NCBI GenBank assembly: GCA_016801845.1
Contig: CM028931.1
Coordinates: 19,746,802-19,810,801, forward strand
Source of the DNA: Polydactylus sextarius
Lineage: Eukaryota > Chordata > Actinopteri > Polynemidae
Reading direction: 5' to 3'
DNA: 64,000 nucleotides
This document shows positions 23,740-32,917 of this stretch, in pieces. The notes under the pieces are model-generated. The model saw nothing but the letters and a program-made list of their open reading frames with translations, made no database searches and was not told the origin of the DNA. A program made the translations under genes and the position numbers. How positions within the stretch are numbered: the stretch's first letter is position 1; every line of letters starts with the position of its first letter.

Positions 23740-24410
23740 CAACCTAACGTAGCTTAGCATTAGCGTTACAAAACAAGCTAATGTTAGCATGAACTTAAAT
23801 TCTACTTTTAATTAAAATTCCATCACTAACAACATATAAACATGCTAATGTTAGCATGGGGATCTCGCTATTTGTTAAGATGCTAATATTAGCTAGTTAT
23901 AAAACAGGCTAAAAAAGTTAAATCCCACTTTTTAGCCTGCAAGCTAATATTAGCATGAAGTTAGATTCTGCCTTTAATCAAAATCCTAACATTAGCTAAT
24001 TATAAAACACGCTAATGTTAGCATTTTGTGCTATTTGTTAACATTCTGACTTTAGGTGGATATAAACATGCTAATGTTAGCATGGGGTTGGATACTGCTA
24101 ATATTAGCTAGTTATAAAACAAGCTAGTAGAGTTAAATCCTGCTTGCTTTAGACAGCAAGCTAATGTTAGCATGAAGTTGGATTCTTCTTTTAATCAAAA
24201 TCCTAACATAAGCTAGTTATAAAAAACGCTAATGTGTTTAGCTAGATATAAATTAGCTAATTACAAAAAAGCTAATTATGTTATCTCATTACTGTTAGCA
24301 TTAAATTAGTGCTAATTTTTAACATCCTGATTTTAGCTAGTTATTAACATGCTAATGTTAGCAGTTTATCCCACGTGTTAACTTCCTGACTTTAGCTCGT
24401 TATATATAAT
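23740..24410. repeat. GCTAATGTTAGCATGAAGTT array, inverted sense
   Basis: Units of about 90-120 bp with GCTAATGTTAGCATG, GATTCTGCTTTTAATCAAAA, CTAACATTAGCTAGTTATAA and AACATCCTGATTTTAGC. The last two are the reverse complement of the 21170-22190 unit. Confidence 0.92.
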
Positions 24411-25009
24411 ATTTTTTGAGCACCAGAGGGACCAGAGGTTAAATATCGACCGCTACAGACGTTCAGAGTTGCAGTTTATTTATGAAAAAGTTAGATTTGT
24501 GGAGTTTTTAAAGAGCTGGAGGCGTTTCGCCGCCCACGTTTCGTGCTACCGCCGTGTTTTCTCCACAGATTTCCCACCTCAGTCGACTATTTTTAGCCGT
24601 TTCATTAACCTGCTCTTGGTTTGATCTTTTTGGCTTTGGCGGACCGTCTCCCGTCTTTTATTTTCACTCGTCTCTGCAGAGTCAACATGATGCTTCTGCT
24701 CCACACATCAACCAATTAAACCCCGTCTCCTAGCAACCGTAGTCAATATGTCTCCAGGCAACAGCGTTTTAGCAGGAAGTGTTGCTGCTTTTAAACGTCT
24801 CTGGGTTGAACTCTAATAGCGGAGACGTCCATTTGTGCATTAGCAGGATGCTAACGAGACAAAACTATTGGAATCAATTAAATAATAATAATCATAAAAA
24901 TTAAAGTGGTTTTGAACAAACTACCACGACTGTTGTGTAAAACATTAGATTAATAAACACAAAGAGGCTGTTTGGTTTGTTAAGAAATAAACAGACATTT
25001 AGAGAAAAA

Positions 25010-25790
25010 TACGAAGTTAGCTTAGCATAAAGAGTGGAAGCAGAAGGGAATGCTAATGTTAGCATGAGGTTAGATCATGAGGTTAGGATAGGTTTATCCT
25101 AACATTTGCTACTTATAAAACAAGCTGATATTAACATTTTTTAGCCAAAATGCTAATGTTAACGTGTGGATGGATTCTGCTGTTTCTTAGCATCCTCATT
25201 TAGTGATGTAAATAAAATGAAATGCCACATAGACTAGGCTAATGTCAATCAGCTAGCATCTGCTAACGCTTGCTAACTACTGCAAAAAGATTGGCTCTTT
25301 TTTGCAGCCAGCCACCAGGGGGCGATCCAGATGTTTTAGTTTCCGTTATTCTGTCTGTCTGTCTGAAATCGTTAGCATGCCCAGAAAACTAGCTTACAAC
25401 CTATGCTAGCAGTACTGTATCAGTTCTGAGGTCTAGCGTTAGCATTGTTAACATTTATGGACGTTAACGACATAAATTGGAAATACCGCATAGACTACGC
25501 GGTTAGCTAACATCAGCTAACGTCTAGCTAATGCGTCTCTGCGTACTCCCACTGCAAAATCATTAGCTTGCCCAGCTAACTGGCTAACATACTACAACAC
25601 TCAAGGCCTCGTGTTAGCATATTATCAACGTAACAACTTACAAAGTAGTTTGCTACCTATGCTAACAGTACTGTATCAGTTCTGAGGGTTAGCTTTAGCA
25701 TATAGCTGACTTGAAAAATTCTTGTTAGCGTTTAGGGACAACTAACGTCTGCTAAGGCACTAGCGTTAGCATATTAGCCGCATATTAAAG
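25010..25790. repeat. Scattered GTTAGC repeats
   Basis: Part 25040-25200 has units like those at 23.7-24.4 kb. Part 25360-25790 has repeats of ACCTATGCTAGCAGTACTGTATCAGTTCTGAGG (pieces at 25402 and 25657). Confidence 0.75.
25312..25324 (+). promoter_or_regulatory. CTCF-like core motif
   Basis: CCACCAGGGGGCG. The 21 bases around it (about 25308-25328) recur exactly, inverted, at about 28985-29005. Confidence 0.4.
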
Positions 25791-26479
25791 TGTGTGTGTA
25801 TCCTTGACATTTTATCCAGTTTATCCATCTTTGTTTTTGAGAATTTAAGCATCGAAACCAAACAGAACATTATTTGTTCCTTCTATAAAAAGATGTATTT
25901 TTAAATTGTGCCTCTCTCTCCGCTACGTTTCCATGTTTCTGTCATCTTCTCTCCCTCTGCTGAGCTCGTCCCTCGGGTCCAGCTACAGAAAAACCTGCGA
26001 TAGAGACGCTGTGATCTATAATTCACACGGATCACTGACCCTGGAGCAGATTCAGCGTCGGTGCTGGTGATTAGCTGCAGCCGCTGTTATTGTAGCAACA
26101 CTGTGGCTCTTCTCTGGATATTTTTAATCACAAAGTGGAGGTGACGTGATCTTTTACTAGATTTAAAGAATAAATAAATAAATAAAAAACCTGCGAACAG
26201 CGAGCGTCTCCTCGTTATCGTACGCCCACACGTTAGCACACATGTAGCTAGCTTCCGCACACACTCTGAGTCTTTAGCGGTAAGATGTTGGCAGCTGATT
26301 ACAGGGGGTTGTAGAAGTAATCAGTGATTACACAGATTGGGCCCTTAAAGGGGGAAATTATTCCATCTGAAGATGGAGATACAGAGGCTTTGTGGAGGAG
26401 GTGGAGGTGACAGGGAGGTGTAATCAGCTCATAATGCTCCACAGCAGATTGTTAAAAGAAATTCACCAACTGTTTATAG

Positions 26480-27640
26480 CGTTAGCTAATCAATTTCTGA
26501 TACAGATCTGCAAACAATAACTTCATGGATGCTAATGATTTTGCAGCGGCAGGAAGTTGAGATGCGTTAGCTAGACGTTAGTTGATGTAGCTTTTTTATA
26601 TTTATGTTATTAACTCTGCTAGCATATGTAGCAAGCTAGTTTTCAGTTTGCACCTTGTTACATTGATAATATGCTAATGCTAGGCCTTGGGTGTTCTATT
26701 ATATTAGCTAATTTGCTATACATACTAATGATTTTGCAGCGGCAGGAAGTTGAGATGCGTTAGCTAGATGTTAGCTGATAGCTAACCGTGTAGTCTATGT
26801 AGCATTTTGTGTTTTTGTAATTTACACTGCTAGCATGTGTACAGTATATGCTACTAACATCCAAACAACAATACATTACTGACTGTTAAGCTGTGCTAAA
26901 TGCTAACAGTTGGTTTAAAAATATGCTAATGCTAGCCCTTGGAAGTGATACAGTAGTACTAGCATAGGTAATGTGTTAGTTTGCACTTGGCATCTTGTAA
27001 TGCAGTTAATATGCTAACGCCAGGCATTGGGTGTTGTACTATATTGGCTAATTGCTACACATTATAATGATTTTTCTGTGGCAGGAAGTTGAGATACATT
27101 AGCTGATGTTAGCTGCATAGCATTTTTTATTCATGTCATTTACGCTGCTAGCAGATGTAAATTGTATGCTACCAACATTGAAACAACAATAAATTACTGA
27201 CTGTTAAGCTGTGTTAAATGTTAGCTGATATTAGCTAAACATGTAGGCTAAATGGCATTTTCAGTTATTTGCTGGTTTGAGTGTAGTACACTATATGCTA
27301 ACAATTTTGCCATTTTCAGATGCGCTCAGTTATGATATTAGCTGAACATGTAGGCTAAATGGCATTTCCAGTTTTTTTGGTTTACGTCTCTAGGTGATGT
27401 GGTATTAGCTAGTTTGCTATGCTAGGCATGCTAATGATTTTGCAGTGTTAAGACGTTAGCTGATGTTTATGTAAATGCTAACAAGGATTTTTTAACACAG
27501 TCAGTTGTACGCTAACGCTAGCCCTCAGAAGTGATTCAGTGCTGCTAGCATAGGTCAGCTAATAAGCTAGTTTCCTGGTTATGCTAATGATTGCAGACAC
27601 CGTAGGTAAAAGATTGTTTACGTCGCTAGCAATTGTATGT
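26480..27640. repeat. GCGGCAGGAAGTTGAGATGCGTTAGC array
   Basis: Units of about 200-300 bp with GATTTTGCAGCGGCAGGAAG (26535 and 26729), GCTAATGCTAGCCCTTGG, CTGACTGTTAAGCTGTG (26880, 27197) and TGGCATTT.CAGTT (27251, 27360). Confidence 0.88.
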
Positions 27641-28239
27641 TACATGCTACTCCCAGTTCGTTATGGACCCAGTTTAGCTTAGCACGTCAAAGGAGGCCAA
27701 ACGTTGCAGCTTTTCACCTTCAAAATAAGAGTCTAGTCTTGAGACTCTGATGAAGGAAGTGGCTCTGACATAGAACCAGTAAATGGACTTCACTTAGTTC
27801 ACTAAACCTCTGAAAGCACTTTACGCTACAAGGCTCAGTCTCAACACTTTGACACGTCCTGATGGATAAAAACCATCAGGGACCATTTGAGGTCTAAAGA
27901 GTCCGAGACTTCACTTCTACAGAAACAGTCATTTTCTGTCAGTTGTTTTAAAAATAAATATATTTCCTAGCGGTTCCTCACAGTTTGTGTGTAAAATCCA
28001 TTGACTGTGATGATGGAAGTCGATACGACGTCTTTGTGCCTCGAGTCTCGAGGGATTGTTTGTCTTTGATTAGAGTTCAGTCCTCGACGGTCGACTGAAC
28101 ACCGACCTTAATTGTCTCTGAATCGTTGCACCGTGACACAAACGTTGACGTGAAGACGACGGGTTTGTTTCTTGTAATCGTCAGATTTGAAACCACAGTT
28201 CCCTCCTTAACAGCAGAAAATATTAGATTTTTAAGATAA

Positions 28240-28970
28240 ATTTAGCCAAACGAAGTGTAGCTAGAAGATGTTAGCATCTTCACCAACTAGAAACATTAAA
28301 CACAAAACTGTAACATCAAAGTTTAATCGCATCTTAACGACAATAAATAACTGACTGTTACATAGCAGCTGTGCTAAATGCTAACTTTACCATTTAATAT
28401 TGTCAGCTAGGAATATGCTAACGCTAGTCCTGTGCTAGCATGTGTAGTAAAGCTAGTTTGCATCTAAATAAAATATGCTAAAATATATGGTAATGCTAGT
28501 TCTTTGCTAGCATAGATAGTAAGATAATTTATATATATATAAAAAATATGCTAAAATATACACTAATGCTAGTCCTTTGCTAGCATACAGAGAACTATAA
28601 TTTGTATATAACTAATATATAAGTTAAACATGCTAAAATATATGCTAATGCTAGCCCTTGAGCGTGATGAAGTACTGCTAACACAGGTAGTACCACAGCT
28701 AAGAAGATGAGATGCATTAGCAGACGTTAGCTAACTGGCTTATGTTTCTAAATGCTAACAAGGATTTATAACGTCAGTTATACGCTAATGCTAGTCCTCA
28801 GAAGTAATACAGGGCTGTTAGCATAGATAGTAAGCTAGTTTCCCCAGACAAGCTAAATGCTAACAATGCTTTATAACATAACATTACCATCTGCTGTAAT
28901 CAGGTAAGAATATGCTAACGCTACGTCATGGAGGGGATACTGTACTGCTAGCATAGGTAGTAAGCTAGTG
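28240..28970. repeat. TATGCTAATGCTAGTCC array
   Basis: Related to 26480-27640. Units of 70-100 bp with ATATGCTAACGCTAGTCCT, TGCTAGCATA and GTAAGCTAGTTT, ending about 100 bp before exon 6. Confidence 0.88.
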
Positions 28971-28988
28971 GCACCAAAGCACTTGGAT

Positions 28989-29001
28989 CGCCCCCTGGTG
29001 G
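28989..29001 (-). promoter_or_regulatory. CTCF-like core motif, minus strand
   Basis: The reverse complement reads CCACCAGGGGGCG. It faces the motif at 25312 and lies 74 bp upstream of exon 6. Confidence 0.4.
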
Positions 29002-29074
29002 CTGGTTGTAGTATAGGTAGTAGTAAAGGAAACTTAAGTATTTTCCTTTTGTTTCTTTCTCTACGTTTCTCCAG

Positions 29075-29211
29075 GTTTATGAAAGAGGAACCAACGTGGA
29101 GCAGTTTGTGGCCCGTTTCCTCCTGAAGGAATCGGCCAATCAGATCCATTCTCTGCTGAGCTCCGTGGAGAGCGCCGTGGACGCCATCGATGAGCAGCAC
29201 AGCCAATCAGG
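29075..29211 (+). CDS. necab2: necab2 exon 6 (NECAB conserved helical region)
   Basis: The exon encodes 45 codons, VYERGTNVEQFVARFLLKES... to ...AIDEQHSQS, plus GG (phase 0 in, phase 2 out). Motifs QFV.RFLLKE..NQI.SLLSSVESAV are specific to NECAB2; NECAB1 has LNQLQSLQNSLECA at the same place (from memory), so this separates the paralogues. The stretch is predicted to be helical, and belongs to the middle region characteristic of the family. The acceptor is CTCCAG after a pyrimidine-rich tract; the donor is G|GTGAGC. The following intron is very short (106 nt), so exons 6 and 7 are probably recognised together. Confidence 0.95.
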
Positions 29212-29317
29212 GTGAGCGCCGGCGCGACACGGTGTCTCATGGTGTCAGCGGTCGTAACTGGAACCAGGCAAAGATTCAAACACAGATTTAATTTCACTTT
29301 CTCTTCGTTTCCTCCAG
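29212..29317 (+). other. necab2 intron 6, 106 nt
   Basis: A minimal intron between exons 6 and 7 with GTGAGC donor and TTTCCTCCAG acceptor. It holds a normal pyrimidine tract (CTTTCTCTTCGTTTCCTCC) and no repeat, unlike every other intron here. Confidence 0.92.
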
Positions 29318-29445
29318 TCACCTACCTGCCAAGGTGAGTCCACGAGCGCCTGAGAGACGCAACGTAAACGCCGTCCCCGACTACCCCCCCAACAACAGAG
29401 TCAGCGCCGTCAAGGAGGCCGTCAGGACCATCAACACCGCCTCAG
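29318..29445 (+). CDS. necab2: necab2 exon 7 (variable linker)
   Basis: The exon encodes HLPAKVSPRAPERRNVNAVP... through ...VRTINTAS (phase 2 in, phase 1 out; 42 full codons). It is rich in Pro, Arg and Asn and probably disordered. The human NECAB2 linker is also variable, so recognition rests on an open frame, phase agreement with exons 6 and 8, CTCCAG acceptor and G|GTATGA donor. An internal AAG|GTGAGT at 29334 is a stronger-looking donor than the one used. Its use would leave a 16-nt exon and, joined to exon 8, reach a stop after four codons, so the longer form is chosen. Confidence 0.88.
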
Positions 29446-29449
29446 GTAT

Positions 29450-29940
29450 GAACGAGCTAATGTTAGCACGAAGTCGGAGCCTGTTTATTTAGCTAAAATG
29501 CTAAAGTTAGCATTACGTTGGGACCTATTTTCTTTAGCTAAAAATGCTAATGTTAGCATTAAGTTGGGTCTTGTTTTCTTTTGCTAAAAATGCTAATGTT
29601 AGCATTAACCTGGGTCATTTTTTCACCAAAAGGTTAATGTTAGCTTTAAGTTGGTGCCTGTTTTATTTAGCTAAAATGCTAATGTTTGCGTTAAGTTTGA
29701 GCCTGTCTTCTCTTGCTAAAATGCTAATGTTAGCATCAAGACCTAACTTAAACTTTAGCAAGGTATAAACAAGCTAATGTTAGCATTAAGTTGGATCCTG
29801 CTTATTTTTTTACTAAAATGCTAACGTTAGCACTAAGTTTGAGCCTCTCTTGTCTTGCTAAAATGCTAACGTTAGCACTAAGTTTGAGCCTCTCTTGTCT
29901 TGCTAAAATGCTAACGTTAGCGCTACGTTGGGTCCCCCAG
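29450..29940. repeat. AATGCTAATGTTAGCATTAAGTTGG array
   Basis: About eight units of 50-60 bp, starting right after exon 7: TAGCTAAAATGCTAATGTTAGC, AAGTTGGGTCCTG, TCTTTTGCTAAAA. The last two or three copies (TTGAGCCTCTCTTGTCTTGC at 29839 and 29884) are nearly identical, a sign of recent duplication. Confidence 0.93.
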
Positions 29941-30244
29941 TTTTTTAGAACCTAGAATCTATACCTCTTAAGGTGATGAACACACACTCTCACACACTGC
30001 AGCGCTTCCTCAGTTGTCGTCCATCATGCGCTTGTATGATTAGCGTCGTAACGTCGGTGCTTTAGCGCTTTAGCGAGGCTACGTCAGCAGTTTTTCATCC
30101 ACTCGTACAATGTGTTTGGGCTCAGGGAAGAAATGTAGGTGGAGTTGGTTAATATTTCTTTTAAATTGTTCAAATCAAAGCTCTAAGTTGGTACAAGTGT
30201 CCAGTCAGCTTTACACTCTCTAAATCTGCTACGTGCTGCTGTTT

Positions 30245-30246
<2 letters not shown>

Positions 30247-30296
<50 letters not shown>
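30247..30296. repeat. (TG)n microsatellite
   Basis: A 50-nt uninterrupted run. Confidence 0.97.
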
Positions 30297-30297
<1 letters not shown>

Positions 30298-30659
30298 CCA
30301 AATTGCAGCGACTGAAACACAAACAAACTGATTGAGTCTTTGAAGATGAGCAGGACGCTCATTACTCGTCTTTTCTTCTACCGACGACCGACGTCACGCT
30401 CGCCTCCACACTTCGCAGCTCCGGCAAAAACAAAATGACACTGGGAAAAAAAAAACCAAAAACAAAAAGAAAAGTTTGTTGAGGAAACGGCGTCACTTTG
30501 ACACGACACAAACTCCACCACAGAAGAAGAACAAGAGAGAGGAAGGACTGAAATCCTAATCAATCACGTCTCAGATGTTGTTATTGACAAGTGTCCGTTA
30601 CAGATGTTGGATGTTTGACCCCAAGTAGAGTCGGAAAACGAAACCTTGACAGCTTCAGG

Positions 30660-31340
30660 CTACATTAGCTAACATGGCTACATTATCTCATGTCGTTATG
30701 CTAGCTAATTTTGTTAAAGCACCTAATTTGGCTATGTTAGCTAACTTCACTGCATTATATAAAGTTATGTCAGCTAATTTGGCTACATCGACTAACTTTG
30801 CTGCATTAGCTTATTTAGCTATATTAGCAAGATTGTCCATATCAGCTAACATGGCTACATTGGTTCATGTAGCTGTGTTAGGTAACTTAGCTATGTTAGC
30901 TAATCTTGCAGCATTATCTAACATTGTTATTTTAGCAAACGTGGCTACATTAGCTTATTTAGCTACATAGGGTAATTCGGCAGTGTTGGAGCATTATTAG
31001 CTAACATTGTCACGTGTCACGTACATTAGCTGATGTCGTTATGTAAGTTTGGCTACATTAACTAACCTTGCTTTGTTAGCCTATTTAGCTACATTATGTT
31101 GGGTAACTTGGCTGCGTTAGCTAACGTCATTATAGTTGTAAATTTGGCTAAATTACCTAGTTTGGCTGCGTTAACTACCATTGCTACGATGGGTCATTCA
31201 GCTACATTAGGTAGTTTGGTCACATTAGCGCTAACATGGCTACATTGGCAAGTTTGACTATGTTGAGTAACTTGGCTGTTAGCAAACTTTTCTACATTAT
31301 GTAACGTCGTAATGTTAGCTAATCTGACTACATTAACTAA
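30660..31340. repeat. GGCTACATTAGCTAACATGG array
   Basis: Units of about 20-40 bp: TTGGCTACATTAGCTAAC, TTAGCTATGTTAGC. Its reverse complement (GTAGCCAAATTAGC) matches the arrays at 11.6-12.8 and 32.2-33.1 kb. Confidence 0.9.
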
Positions 31341-32362
31341 CTCAGTTGCTTTTATTTCTTCAATTTTCTTAATGTATTAATGAGTTTACAGCAGCAGGTT
31401 GACTCTTTAGTGCAGTTGTTGCTGTAATATTCTTATTTAGTCTTATTTTCTAAAACACACAGTGTCGACCTGCATTCAGAGCGGTAACAGCTCGACCCAG
31501 TGTCCCAGTTCTGAGAGAAGAAAAGTGGAACATCCCAAACGAGCTAAGTTAATGAGCTACGCTGCGTCCAGCCACTAGGGGGTGAAGATTTTTCCCGTAT
31601 TGTTTGTGTTTACGTCGAGTGTAAAATCAACAGAACATGGTTAAAGCTCTTACAGTGAAGCGAAGCATGAAATCAACATCTAAAGGTCCAGAGTGAACTC
31701 TGTTCTCTCTGTGGTCACGTCTGAATGACTGAGCGTTATAGAACAAACTGTCACGTTCAATAGAGCCGCTGTCAAAGCCGTTATTGATCGGTTGAGTGAT
31801 CAGTGGAGCAGGGATTGATCCTGTGTGTGTTTTATTGCCTCCACTCAGGGAGGCGATGTCGTCAACTGTGGCTGTTTATCACCGACGTTCGCGCGTTGAA
31901 CTCCAATATCGTCAGATGTTTTCTACCTTTTCATCGTTTTTGGATCTTGACTTGTCGTAAATACGAAGGTCGGACATGTTAATGAACATTAAACAAATGA
32001 ATCTTGTAAAAGTCGCTCGCCTCCACAGGATTTTATGACTTATTGCTCAGTTCCTCCAGGATTTCAGGCCTTTTATCAGATTGTTCAGACCTAATTTGTG
32101 ACAATTTTAGCCGGTTTGTTGCGGGAGAAAGTAAAAAATGTTATTATTTTATTTTATTTGCAAGAATATTTCACATATTTCATTGTAGCCAAATAGTGAA
32201 AGTAGTACAGTAAGCTAACGTGGTCAATTTAGCTAATGTTCCCAAATTCTGTAATATAGCAAGTGTAAGTGATGTAAGTTAGCTAACATAGTGAAGTTTG
32301 CTAATATAGCCAAGTTAGCAAATGTAGCAAAGTTAGCTAACATAGTAAAGCTTTCTAATGAG

Positions 32363-32413
32363 ACCAAGTTAGCTTAGCAGAGGAATACTTTTCCTCCGCT
32401 AAGCTAACTTGGT
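32363..32413. repeat. 23-bp-arm hairpin, copy 1 of 3
   Basis: Arm 32363-32385 is complementary to 32391-32413 with one mismatch around the loop TACTT. Copies 2 (32596-32646) and 3 (32867-32917) follow. Confidence 0.93.
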
Positions 32414-32866
32414 TTTGAAAGCGTCAATGTTAGCTATAATATTTAGATTAGCTAAATTAGCTAATTTAGCCAAATAAGCAAACGTAACCAAGTGAGCTTA
32501 TGTAGCCAAATGTAGTAAAGTAAGCTAACATGGTCAATTTTGCACAACAAAAAATTTGCAGCAAAGTTAGCTAATGTAGATACGTTTTTTAATAAACCAT
32601 GTTAGCTTAGTGAAGGAGTACTTTTCCTCCGCTAAGCTAACTTGGTTTCAAGGTGTCAAAGTTAGCTAAGTGACAAAGTCATAGCGAATGTAGCAATGTC
32701 AGCTAAGATGACCAGTTTAGCTAATGTAGCCTAATTCTATAATATAGCAAATTTAGCCAATATTGTGAAGTTTGCTATTGTAGCCACGTTAGCGAACACA
32801 GCCACATTACCCAATGCAACAAAGCTAACTAACATAGCTAACATAGTAACATTTTGTAAATAAAAA

Positions 32867-32917
32867 ACCTAGTTAGCTTAGCGGAGGAATACTTTTCCTC
32901 CGCTAAGCTAACTTGGT
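32867..32917. repeat. 23-bp-arm hairpin, copy 3 of 3
   Basis: Arm 32867-32889 is complementary to 32895-32917 with one mismatch near the base. Same loop, TACTT. Confidence 0.93.

Larger units (their letters stand above)
21066..29074 (+). other. necab2 intron 5
   Basis: This 8-kb intron is dominated by GCTAAC/GTTAGC arrays listed separately. Between them: 22190-22597 is unique; 22598-22654 and 22755-22836 are GT and CA repeats; 22860-23039 is strongly AT-rich; 23040-23079 and 23409-23473 are GT repeats; 24410-25010 is unique. Part 25790-26480 is unique and less repetitive than its surroundings, with many TAATC/GATTA motifs at 26290-26420. Part 27640-28240 is unique. No gene is seen. Confidence 0.82.

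Noticed and set aside
28871..29321. Minus-strand frames over exons 6-7
   Set aside because: They are antisense shadows of GC-rich coding exons.
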